Shown: positions 9,291 to 18,571 of the stretch, in pieces | How the letters are laid out: every line of letters starts with the position of its first letter | Numbering within the stretch: position 1 is the stretch's first letter | Source: Oehlia diaphana | Taxonomy: Eukaryota > Glomeromycota > Glomeromycetes > Glomerales > Glomeraceae | Length of the DNA stretch: 56,524 nucleotides | Direction: 5' to 3' | NCBI GenBank assembly: GCA_003833135.1 | Contig: QZLH01000018.1 | Location: 160,812 to 217,335 of the forward strand | Made by a program: the position numbers and the translations under genes | Notes under the pieces: model-generated | The model's database searches: none | What the model saw: only the letters and a program-made list of their open reading frames with translations | What the model was told of the DNA's origin: nothing

Positions 9291-10717
9291 TTAACCATTT
9301 TTAAAATGAGGCTGAATTCGAGATCGACCAGGGTAACGCAATGATACTACTGGATAAAGTTTCGGCGACAAATTATTCCACTCTGATACTTCCCGATATT
9401 TTTTACCATTAACTGTAAAAGAACAAGTTCTTTTATTCAAATCTATATGAACAGTAATTCTTGTACCATCACCAAATGAAGGACAATAACTTAACCATTT
9501 TCCCGAATTACAAATACTACCATCGTTGCCTAATACCCATCCGGTTGGTTGATTTCCAGCAAAGAATTCATAATTAAAATTTTCTGATGAACAGACTCCA
9601 ACCCAAGCATTTGCACATACTTTCTCAACTATTACGTCCCATTCAAAGATACCATTATTTTCTAATAACATTTTAGCTCTAACATTTTGCCATGAATTAA
9701 GATCATTTGGTGCATATACAACCTTTTTATTATCTTCAATAATAAGTTTTGATCCAAATTCTAATTCATCCCAAACATAATTTGAATAAGTTAGCATGGG
9801 TATTCCTCGAATATCATTTGAATCGGATTTATTTAATATCGCTTTTTGTCGATAAATATCTGTAATAATATTTGTTGAGATAAGTTCTAATGGTTCTATG
9901 ACATTTGCCAAAACTCTTCCTTTAATTCGTATGAAATCGATAAATTTAATTAAAGGCTCCAATTCTTTAGCAATTTCTTGGTGATTGATAATAAATTTAT
10001 TTATGCTATCTATTTGAACCAAATTCTCTAATTGTTCTACTTGATCCAAGGTTGGTAACCGTTCCATAAGAGATTTATACACTTCATTAGAAACTTGTTT
10101 CGCTGCAAGGATAGCACTATATCGAAACACCTCATATTCAGGAGTTGCAAAAGGTTTTTTCTTTTCATATGTACAAGATAAAAGATACTGAAGACCTTTA
10201 ATAGATAATCGACCAAATTCAATAGTATCTAACGGAATAATTGCTACTGCTTCAATTAATAAATTTAAAAAAATGTTATTTTCTGTTAATGGAAATTTTT
10301 CCGCAAATTTTGACAATAATTCTGGTGAATAATTTCTATGGAATTCTTTTCTAATGTATTTTTAAAAGTTTTCATTACAAAATTTTGAAGTTCTGTTAAT
10401 TGAAAATAATCTGCAGCGTAAAAAATTTCAATCATATTATCTTTTGTTAAAAATTCTTCTTTAATTGATCCTGTATAAATATATTCTAATAGGATTTCCA
10501 TTCCAATGGAATTAATCTTTGGAATAGAAATTTCTTTTTCATAACTTTCTTTCATTCCATTATAAAGTAATCTATCAAATACTTCGGACCTTGCAGCTAA
10601 AATTGCTCTACAACCATATAATTTCTTTTCATCCTCACATATAATTTCTATATCACTATATTTTGGATTATTTACTAATAATCTTAAATCTTGCTCTAAT
10701 GAATACCCTCTCGTCAT
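9291..10717 (-). pseudogene. BTB-BACK-SPRY protein with one-base frameshift (array member 3)
   Basis: Two overlapping frames together cover a complete family member. The first (ATG at 10717, MTRGYSLEQD) encodes the BTB domain and loses the family sequence after about residue 125. The second carries SPELLSKFAE onward, the BACK-like region and SPRY to the stop at 9291. Compared with member 2, one T is missing from a short T run near 10333-10335, which explains the shift. Apart from this the gene is undamaged, so it is either a very young pseudogene or an assembly error in a homopolymer. It is mosaic: the 5' half and promoter resemble member 2, the 3' half (FEWDVIVEKV, GVCSSENFNYEFFAG) and downstream flank resemble member 4. 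Its linker (YVWDELEFGS) recalls member 1. Confidence 0.85.
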
Positions 10718-10773
10718 TGCAGATAAAAAATTTTTTTTTTAAAAAAAAAAATTTTAATTCCAATTTATGCATA

Positions 10774-10792
10774 TTCGTACTAGTCGTGCTAG
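10774..10792 (-). promoter_or_regulatory. GTAC element upstream of array member 3
   Basis: CTAGCACGACTAGTACGAAT on the gene strand, about 57-75 bp before the ATG. One of the two GTAC words has become GCAC. It sits closer to the gene than in the other members. Confidence 0.45.
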
Positions 10793-11336
10793 CCATATGG
10801 GAAAAAATATTTCCGAGAAATTTGCTGCGCCTTCATGATGAGAAAATTTCGTCCATTACGCAGTTAAATAAAAGTTTTCTTGAGTATTTGGTATATATTA
10901 AATCGATTAGACGTCAAGTCATGTCAAAGTTATTGTCCAATTTATTAATAGATTACGAAGTTCAACTTGACGTAACTTTGTGACGTAATTCTGACGTAAT
11001 TTCTAACATGAAGCTAAAAATTTATTAAAGTATTGAAAATAGCGAGATCCTACAGAATTTTGTTTTTACGAAATTATAAATTATATGTTAATTACGCACT
11101 CTGGCAATATATAATGATACCCTCACATTCGAAAAATTATTAACAAATATGAAACGGTGCCATGTTTGTAAGAAATAGTTGCTTTATTTTTTAGTAATTA
11201 TCTAATTCGTTTCAATTACTGTAGGTACAAAATTGCAAAAAAAAAAAAATTACATATGCAGTATATCCATTTCAGTTACATGATATGGGCAACATAATGA
11301 TTGATTATAAAATTTATAAAATAAAAAAAAAAAAAT

Positions 11337-11816
11337 TTAAGGGGTAGAAGTAGGAACACGTGATTTAAATTTCCATATCGGATGACTAACAGTAGAATTT
11401 GTTGTAGAATTACAAGCAAAAATATATAAACCAATTGGTCCTGGAAACGCATACTCATCTTTGAAATTAGAGGTTCGAATGGATACTACTGGATCAAGGT
11501 GTTCAAGATTAGGAGGAAAAAATTGCCAAAGTTGAAATTGTGATATAGGGGAGTTACTAGTAAGAGAGAGCGCTTTGCCTGCAACGTATGTGACTACCAA
11601 GCCACTCTTAGAGTGAGAAATCTTGTAATTTTTTTGATCACCAGTTAAAGCAATCCACCAATCACCAAAATTTTCTCTTAGACCTATTTGTTTACCAGTC
11701 GCTACCCAAAACCTATTGGAATTGCCTTCTTGAACTTGAAATCTATATGAAATACCCTGAGGCGACCCAACAGCAAAAAGGGTAGCTAAAAGGAGCAAAA
11801 AAAGGTTGAATTTCAT
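11337..11816 (-). CDS. Small secreted protein
   Basis: 159 residues, one exon. It opens MKFNLFLLLLATLFAVGSPQ, a classic signal peptide with likely cleavage near residues 16-20. The mature part is about 140 residues, rich in aromatic and polar residues (NRFWVATGK, GDWWIALTG), with a single cysteine and two NST sequons near the end. A QLWQFFPPN segment resembles the QxW signature of beta-trefoil lectins, but this is weak and I do not assign a family. It lies alone between array members 3 and 4 on the same strand and has no sequence relation to them. In a plant-associated fungus such proteins are effector candidates; that is inference. Confidence 0.75.
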   Translation of the reverse strand: MKFNLFLLLLATLFAVGSPQGISYRFQVQEGNSNRFWVATGKQIGLRENFGDWWIALTGDQKNYKISHSKSGLVVTYVAGKALSLTSNSPISQFQLWQFFPPNLEHLDPVVSIRTSNFKDEYAFPGPIGLYIFACNSTTNSTVSHPIWKFKSRVPTSTP

Positions 11817-11989
11817 TTTGATTTTATTTTTACTTTTTTTTTCAGGGTTTAATTTTTCTATTTTTCCAAACGGTGCAGAGTCAAGAGGTATTTACAAAAT
11901 CGGTACAGAGACTTAATGCTTAGTCATATAAGTTTGGTTGCTTAGAGAAACAATTCTCTCGTCTAAAAGGGATTATCGATGCCTTAGGC

Positions 11990-12220
11990 TACGAAAATAA
12001 TGACCCGTCATTAATAGCTTCCCTATAAAAAATTTTTCGGAATAATGATCACGTGTCTGAGTTTCTTCGGAATAAAAATTAGAAAAATGATCATTTACCG
12101 GAGTTTTTTCCAGAATTTTTTTTATAGGGCTTGTCAAGCTTTGAGGTTTTTGAAGAGATCCATTATATGTGGTAGTAAATGTCATTGCCATGTATCCATG
12201 TGTTTGGTTATAATGTTGCC
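11990..12220. repeat. Tandem duplicate, copy containing a MITE
   Basis: TACGAAAATAATGACCCGTC up to ATAATGTTGCC matches 12261-12387 once the 109-bp element at 12021-12129 and one CTT are removed. Shared words are GTCATTAATRGCTT, TTTTTGAARAGAT and CCATGTGTT. It is non-coding. Confidence 0.75.
12021..12129. mobile_element. CCCTATAAAAAA MITE, copy 1, with empty-site proof
   Basis: 109 bp. The ends are CCCTATAAAAAATTTTTC and its reverse-complement partner, ending TTTTATAGGG. CTT stands directly outside both ends (12018-12020 and 12130-12132). The neighbouring duplicate at 12261-12387 has only one CTT and no element, so the boundaries and the 3-bp target duplication are read directly. The CCCTA end fits the CMCWR terminus described for CACTA/CMC transposons, which also make 3-bp duplications. 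Class assignment is tentative. It has no coding capacity. Confidence 0.8.
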
Positions 12221-12260
12221 AACATTGGCTATTTTGATAGTTAACGCTTAAAAAATAATT

Positions 12261-12387
12261 TACGAAAACAATGACACGTCATTAATGGCTTAGCAGACTT
12301 TGAAAAAACGAATTTTTGAAAAGATTCAACTATGGCGATAAAAATGCCATAAACATGTAGCCATGTGTTCGATTATAATCTTGCCAG
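12261..12387. repeat. Tandem duplicate, empty-site copy
   Basis: Homologous to 11990-12220 but lacking the MITE. At the target it reads GGCTTAGCAGACTTTG, with a single CTT. Confidence 0.75.
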
Positions 12388-13063
12388 CAGCATAGCATCA
12401 CCTGCTGATCATTTAATTCCGAGCCACAAATATTTCTAAAATAATGTAGCAAAAAAAAAATTAATGGAAATCCTAAATTATTATATAATTTAATTAAGTA
12501 ATTATTAGTACAACAGAAATATTGTTATAATACAGTCAATTTTTCCGATCAACAATCAAAAATTTGTATATAATGCATAGTAAAAATAATATGGTGATCC
12601 GATCCATAATACATAAATATTAAGTAAATACCATGAAATTTAATAATAAAATTTAGTTGTTTTGTAAATTTTAAGCAACAAAATTGTAATAATATAGAGA
12701 TGTCCGCTATGCTATTGCCAGCAGTCCATTTTTAATAGTTCACGCGAATGATTCCTTGAGGCAATAAGTTCTGTCGTCGGATTCCTTAACTGAAATCGTT
12801 AAAATACAATTTTCTTTACTTAGATGTCACATTTTAGAACCACCTACAGTATCTATTAGCGGGTTGTTAATTTTCAAGTTGGAATAAACTATTCGTGTTC
12901 TATAAATTTTCGTTAAATATACTTCGATTTAATCTCAAAATTTCTTAACAATGTCAAATAAGACGATCCAACAATAACGTGAGTATATTCTCTTTCCGGC
13001 TGTTAAATCACATATAAAATATTTTCTTTTAAATTACGCTGAACTATCAATGAGTTTCAGTTG

Positions 13064-13429
13064 CTTTTCTTGGGATAAACTTTGAAAAAAAGTTCTAGTA
13101 TTAATTGTAAGTCAATTAATTATTTTTTCCGACAGTTCAGCATTATAATATACTGTATCATAATATCACTAGTGTAAGCTCAATAGAGTTATAAAATATA
13201 AATTCTTAAAATAATTGAATAACTCATAATACACAGTTTTTTCTTTAGAATATAACATTTTCACTATTTAGTTATTATAATAATTTATTCGTACTATTTT
13301 TATAATGTAATTTTTTAGACTTGAACATTTATAAATAAATTAATAAATTTGAGATACTATAATAAGAAAAACATTATTTATAGCAAAATAATGATCAAAT
13401 CATAAGCTCGTGAACAAAATTATTCTACA
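13064..13429. repeat. Segmental duplication, copy b (downstream flank of array member 4)
   Basis: Partner of 8941-9290. The similarity continues into the coding sequences of members 3 and 4, so gene and flank were duplicated together. The stretch 12388-13063 holds nothing I recognise. Confidence 0.8.
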
Positions 13430-14848
13430 TTAAACATTTTTTAAATGAGGCCGAATTCGATATCGACCAGGATGACGCAATGATACTACTGGATAAAGTT
13501 TCGATGGCAAATTATTCCATTCTGATACTTCCCGATACTTTTTACCATTAACTGTAAAAGAACAAGTTCTTTTATTCAAATCTAAATGAACAGAAATTCT
13601 TGTACCATCGCCAAATGAAGGACAATATCTTATCCATTTTCCTGAATTATAAATATTACCACCGCTGCCTAATACCCATCCGGTTGGTTGATCTCCAGCA
13701 AAGAATTCATAATTAAAATTTTCTGATGAACAGACTCCAACCCAAGCATTATTTGTACATACTTTCTCAACTATTACGTCCCATTCAAAGATACCACTAT
13801 TTTCTATTAACATTTTGGCTCTAACATTTTGATATGAATTAAGATCATTTGGTGCATATACAACTTTTCTATCATCTTCAATAATAAGCTTTGACCCACA
13901 TTGTGACTCATCCCAAATACAGTTGTCATATTTTCCTCGAATTTCATTTGAATCAGATTTATTAAGTCTCACTTTTTGTCGATAAACATCTGAAATTATT
14001 CTTGCTGAGATAATTTCTAGTGGTTCAATGATATCAGTCAATATCACTCCTTTAATTCGCATGAGATCAATAAATTTAATTAAAGGACCCAATTCCTTAG
14101 CAATTTCTTGATGATTAATAATTAATCTATCTTTATTATCTATTTGAACTGAATTCTCTACTTGTTCTATTTGTTCTAAGGTTGGTAACCGTTCTATAAG
14201 AGTTTTATATGCATCATTAGAAACTTGTTTTGCTACAAGAATAGCACTATATCGAAAGACCTCATATTCAATGGTCGCAAAAAGCTTTTCCTTTTCATAT
14301 GTACAAGATAAAAGATACTGAAGACCTTTAATAGATAATCGACCAAATTCAATGGTATTCAGTGGAATAGTCGCTACTGCTTCAACTAATAAATCCAAAA
14401 AAGCATTATTTTCTGTTAATGGCATTTTTTCTGCAAATTTAGATAGTAATTCCGGTGAATAACTTTTTGCAGAATTCTTTTTTAATGTATTTTTGAAAGT
14501 TTTCACAACAAAATCCTTAAGATCAGATAATTGAAAATAATCTGCAGCGTAAAAAATTTCAATCATATTATCCTTTGTTAAAGATTCCTCTTTAATAAAT
14601 CCTGTATAAATATATTCTAATATGATCTCAATTCCAATGGAATTAATCTTGGGAAAAGAAATTTGTTTATCATAACTTTCCTTCATCCCATTATAAAGTA
14701 ATCTATCAAATACTTCGGACCTTGCAGCTAAAATTGCTCTACAACCATATAATTTCTTTTCATCTTCACATATAATTTCTATATCACTATACTTTGAATT
14801 ATTTATTAATAGTTTTAAATCTTGTTCTAATGAATATCCTCTCATCAT
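13430..14848 (-). CDS. BTB-BACK-SPRY protein (array member 4)
   Basis: 472 residues from a double ATG (MMRGYSLEQD). BTB is at about 10-120 (YSDIEIICEDE, GCRAILAARSEVFDRLLYNG), the BACK-like region at 130-290 (IEFGRLSIKGLQYLLS, EYEVFRYSAI), and SPRY at 311-466 (IWDESQCGSK, FEWDVIVEKV, WVGVC at 369-373, GWVLG at 390-394, FGDG at 412-415, FTVNG, LYPVVSLRHPGR). The BACK-SPRY linker is short and lacks the IPIP segment of members 1-3. The variable SPRY loop reads YAPNDLNSYQNVRAK, one or two residues different from member 3, its nearest relative in the 3' half. Predicted role: cullin-3 adaptor that recruits a target through SPRY (inference from domains). Confidence 0.93.
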   Translation of the reverse strand: MMRGYSLEQDLKLLINNSKYSDIEIICEDEKKLYGCRAILAARSEVFDRLLYNGMKESYDKQISFPKINSIGIEIILEYIYTGFIKEESLTKDNMIEIFYAADYFQLSDLKDFVVKTFKNTLKKNSAKSYSPELLSKFAEKMPLTENNAFLDLLVEAVATIPLNTIEFGRLSIKGLQYLLSCTYEKEKLFATIEYEVFRYSAILVAKQVSNDAYKTLIERLPTLEQIEQVENSVQIDNKDRLIINHQEIAKELGPLIKFIDLMRIKGVILTDIIEPLEIISARIISDVYRQKVRLNKSDSNEIRGKYDNCIWDESQCGSKLIIEDDRKVVYAPNDLNSYQNVRAKMLIENSGIFEWDVIVEKVCTNNAWVGVCSSENFNYEFFAGDQPTGWVLGSGGNIYNSGKWIRYCPSFGDGTRISVHLDLNKRTCSFTVNGKKYREVSEWNNLPSKLYPVVSLRHPGRYRIRPHLKNV

Positions 14849-14988
14849 TCCTTTGGTTTTTTATTTGAAACAGAAATTCTTTATTTTTTTTAAAAAAAAA
14901 ATTAGCAACACATTTCCTTATTAATAATTTTTGGAAAACAAGACAATGATTCTAATTTGAAAATTTTATTATGAACCATAAATTTATA

Positions 14989-15015
14989 TTTGTACTATAT
15001 AACACAGTAGTACTA
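14989..15015 (-). promoter_or_regulatory. GTAC element upstream of array member 4
   Basis: TAGTACTACTGTG and, 6 bases on, TAGTACAAAT on the gene strand, 141-167 bp before the ATG. The two GTAC words are spaced more widely than in other members. Confidence 0.45.
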
Positions 15016-15130
15016 CGTCCCATGTGAAAGGAAAATCTATTTCAGCTGTGCCACCATTGGTTATAAGTCATAATTCTGGGCAGAATTATTTATACAAATT
15101 CAATGTTAAATATATCATGTGATATAAGAA

Positions 15131-15166
15131 ATTGGCCGGCATCACAAGTTTGGCCTGAATTATAAG
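15131..15166. repeat. GGCCGG/GGCCTGAATTA dispersed motif
   Basis: ATTGGCCGGCATCAC and TTTGGCCTGAATTATAAG, with TAATTCTGGGCAGAATTA some 60 bases earlier. Related to pieces at 5304, 24306, 29645 and 37047. Confidence 0.4.
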
Positions 15167-15387
15167 ACATTGACAAATGAAAAATGATCAAAGGTCAGAT
15201 CAAATGACCTAGTTATTTGCTAAAAAATGTTAATAGTTAAAGTTAGATTTTTGATTTATTACATTTATTGACATTCCTTTTTTTTTCACCAGATTGGTGG
15301 AAATGAAGGCCAATGCTATATTATTTAATATTTAATAAAATACGAAAATTTAATGTTGATTTCTTTGCTTAATAACTCTTAAACATA

Positions 15388-15805
15388 CCAATATTTTTGA
15401 TGAGATTGAATTCGAATGCTGCCGCGATAACATAACAATACTATTGATAAAGTTTTGTAGTTATTCCAACCTGATTTCTTCGGATACTTTAAACCTTTGA
15501 CTGTAAAATCAAAAGTTCTTTATTCATAACTAAATAAACGGTAATTTCCGTACCTTCTACAAACGTGGAACAATAATTCAATGCACAATAGGACTACGAC
15601 AAATTATTTCCTGTCCAGCTTTCGTAATTAGAATCTTTTGATGCAATCGCACATACTCCAATCCAAGAATGTGTACATACTTTCAATAATGAAATTCGTT
15701 CAAAATGCTCTTATTTTCTATCTTCTAACACATTGATGTAAATTAAATATTTAAAGCTTGTACGATTTCTATCACCCTCAATAATTAGTTCGGATCACAT
15801 GCTTT
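15388..15805 (-). pseudogene. Decayed SPRY domain of the array family
   Basis: On the minus strand the sequence follows the whole SPRY portion of the neighbouring genes in order: the region before WVGVC, the GWVLG zone, the VHLDMNK block and the LYPVVS/PGR tail can each be recognised at the nucleotide level (for example GATAAAGTTTTG, TGACTGTAAAA, GCACATACTCCAA). Many small insertions, deletions and stops destroy the frame. The BTB and BACK parts are absent. An old copy truncated at its 5' side, immediately upstream of member 4. Confidence 0.8.
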
Positions 15806-16099
15806 TTTTTTTTTAACAGAATCATAGTTTTTTAATAGTGGAACTATTTCGTACTCAACAGTATTTACGTACGACATTTTTCACAATGAACATTATATGT
15901 ATATTTAGAGGCCTCATCGATTTTTCTTTGATCTCTCTTTTATTATACATCTTTTGTTGCTCTTTCTTACTATCGTAATGACCATGTTTTTCTATAAGTA
16001 CTCACACAAGATGGCAGAGATTGGTCCTGCTTTCTTTGACTATAGTCGGGAATCGATAGTAAATTATCATCGGGTGAAGAATATTCAGCGAAATACTTT

Positions 16100-16470
16100 T
16101 CAGTGCTTTCCGCCTCTACTTTTATCTCTACATTCGAGTATGCAAGAAGATGGGGCTGATTGCTTTACAATTGCTTCCTTATCATTTTTTGACACTGCCA
16201 CGGAACTCTGTTCCCTATTGCGAGTCTGGCCTCAAGTTCTGTATTTTTTTGCTCTAGTTACTTGACTCTAACATCACGCCTGGTATTCTCTTCAATAATT
16301 TGCCTCAGCTTTGCGTTTTCAGCCTCAACCTCTGCAACCTTCCTCCTAAGTTCAGGAATCTCAGCATTCTCGCCCTCGATTTCAGCAAAATTCTTCCTAA
16401 GTTCGGCAATCTCATCTAAGAGCTTAGCATTCAACTCTCTTAATGAATCAATAGACTGAGCGTTTGACAT
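16100..16470 (-). pseudogene. Coiled-coil protein of an MSNAQSIDSLRELN type, broken
   Basis: The first 70 codons (MSNAQSIDSLRELNAKLLDE onward) form an uninterrupted heptad-like coiled coil (ELRRKVAEVEAENAKLRQII). An in-frame TAA at 16258-16260 then stands where the frame otherwise continues LEQKNTELEARLA. About 16 codons later a one-base shift near the GGG at 16211-16213 is needed to enter a second open stretch (EQSSVAVSKNDKEAIVKQSA) that ends at 16100. The coherent continuation in both places marks a once longer gene with one nonsense change and one frameshift. I recall this opening as a dispersed family in Rhizophagus, from memory only. The function is unknown; coiled coils imply self-association. 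Confidence 0.65.
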
Positions 16471-17419
16471 TGTTTTATACAGGGTATGAATAATTCAAAA
16501 GTTTGTCAGTATAAATATAAACAAGGAAATGCCTCATCAGAATTACACTGTTAAATGTGGCTTTATTGATAGAGAAAATAAATTACATGGTTCAATGATA
16601 CATAAACTTGTTCTAAAAAGTGAAATGGCACTTCTATACAGCACACAAGTGTTTCGTTCATCTAAACTATCTATAATAATATAATATCCCAACATTAACT
16701 CTAATCCGATTTCATTTGCCCCAACGTTGATATTCTGGATATAATAAAATGGTCGTCAATTATGCATAGAATACGCGGAGTCAGAAATAAATTAACAATA
16801 TTGACCTTGGTAAAACTCACCGACATTTTATGTTCTCCGCCCTGAACAAAAAAAAAAAAAAAAAATAGATATTAGCTTTGTAAGATTCATTGCAAATATA
16901 CAGCCACAATCGAAATATTCATACCTTATTTGTGTGTCTCGTCCAGAACTAAAGTAATTCTTTTCCCTCGAACTGCGGTTTCTCAGAGGTAAGAAAAAAG
17001 TCAGTGTACTGCGCTTTATTTTCCTGTTGCACACACAAAGCCACATTAGTCAGATCGACGAAAATTTTTATAAATATCTGAATTGTTTGCTCTGATGAAA
17101 AAAATTTTTTTTGTTTTTATCCGAAAATGCCAATCAAGCGGTCATGTTGGACTAAGAGTAATTTTTCATCATAAAGTGCTACCGAAGGCATCATAAAATG
17201 TTAAATCGATTAAACGGTTTTATCAAAAATGACCCGGCGGATAGTCGTAGTAGTCATAATGGAAAAAGGTATGTGATAGCGTATGACGTTCGTATACTCA
17301 AGATTATGACTCAAAATTATGACTCAAAATTATACATCCTTTATTTATATATAACGCGCCTAAACTTCAAAAAAAAAATCTCTAAAAGCTTTTTCTCCTT
17401 CTCTTAACCTTATAGAAAA
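16471..17419. other. Intergenic, no gene seen
   Basis: Non-coding and AT-rich. A 72-codon minus frame at 16828-17046 has no features and I treat it as chance. Confidence 0.55.
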
Positions 17420-17887
17420 ATGACCCGAAAGGTAGTGTCTTGTTACATTTTAGATAGAAACCATAAGATTACAATTGACCTTGCGACACGAACACCATTT
17501 ATAACAAAAGTGGTAGTCATGAAGTCCCTTTTGACCTACTCACCTTTGACCGTCTCAGGAAACTAATATGAGTGATATAAAGAGTAACGAGGAAGATATC
17601 AACGGGGCTGAACAACTGAAACTATGGTTAGGAGAGAAGTCAAAGGAGTTGGAAAAAAATTTTTCGTGATGGAGTTTATGAAAAGTTGAATCCGACTGAC
17701 AAACATTCTACAAATATTTTTCAATCCGGCTCTATCATCATCGTGCAACCGCCATCGCCCGCCACCACTGGTAAGTGTCTCCCAACGTTTTACCTATCGA
17801 ATAAGAAATTTGCAGTAACAAAACATTGATTTGGTCTGATATCTTTTTTTCGCGTTAAAACAGGTCCTTCGCGAGGCGTTACGCAAG
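17420..17887 (+). pseudogene. Crinkler-like (CRN) N-terminal domain remnant
   Basis: A start codon at 17420 opens MTRKVVSCYILDRNHKITID. A frame change follows around 17515-17560, then NMSDIKSNEEDINGAEQLKL with LKLWLGEKSKELEK, a second one-base change in an A/T homopolymer near 17660, and then VYEKLNPTDKHSTNIF and SIIIVQPPSPATTG. A consensus donor (G|GTAAGTG) lies at 17771 and a CAG acceptor at 17863, with a tiny second exon (GPSRGVTQ) to 17887. The order short beta-rich opening, LKLW, NPT...F, IIIVQPP is that of the ubiquitin-like header of Crinkler effectors, known from oomycetes and abundant in Rhizophagus. No C-terminal effector domain follows. The family call is by pattern, without a search. 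Confidence 0.55.
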
Positions 17888-18124
17888 GTACCGTATTTCT
17901 AGTTAAATAACTTCGAGTATCTATTGATGTCAAAAAATTTTCTAACAAAGCTTTATTTCATCAAGAGTATTCGATTTTAACTGAATAGATCACTTATATC
18001 GTACCGTAGTTTGTTCTACCGTGTATTAATATTATCTATATCTGATATTTCTTACTTTTAACAAATAATTAAATTAAATTTTCTAGAGTAGTATCACACT
18101 ATCACTTAAGTCTCAATTATTGGA

Positions 18125-18268
18125 TGTGTCGATAAACATTTTAGCTGATTAATTTCTAATGGTTCAATAACAATAGCACTACATGGAATTTCATAATCCA
18201 AATACCTGAAAAAGATAATCGACTAAAATAAATATTCATGGTATTTAATGGAATAGCCGCTATCGACA
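18125..18268 (-). pseudogene. Decayed BACK-region fragments of the array family
   Basis: Two short stretches match the middle of the array genes: GTCGATAAACATTTTAG with TTAATTTCTAATGGTTCAAT (the VYRQ / EPLEII region) and GATAATCGAC...GGTATTTAATGGAATAG (the IPLNTIEFGRLS region). The 500 bases that separate these in an intact gene have shrunk to about 60. It lies just downstream of member 5. Confidence 0.65.
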
Positions 18269-18571
18269 CAACGTTATATAGCATCCGCATAAAGACATAA
18301 CGCTAACTTATCATGCAGAACTTAGAGTGAAATAATATTTACAGACTTTAACGCGTTACGAGTACTCAAATACTAAATTTTCAAATATTTATTGAGTATA
18401 TATTCTTGATGGTAAATTCTATATCGTTTAATAAGAAATTTTAGCAATTAGTAATCAATAAGCTCAAGCGCCATTATTTTTTAAAAAACTTTAACGTTAC
18501 TTAAATGTTTTTTTTTATTATCAATTAAATTCTTTGTTTACAAAAAAGTAAAATACGACTTAAAAATTCAC

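Noticed and set aside
15954..16265. 103-codon plus-strand frame
   Set aside because: Antisense to the coiled-coil pseudogene, whose heptads explain the sequence better.
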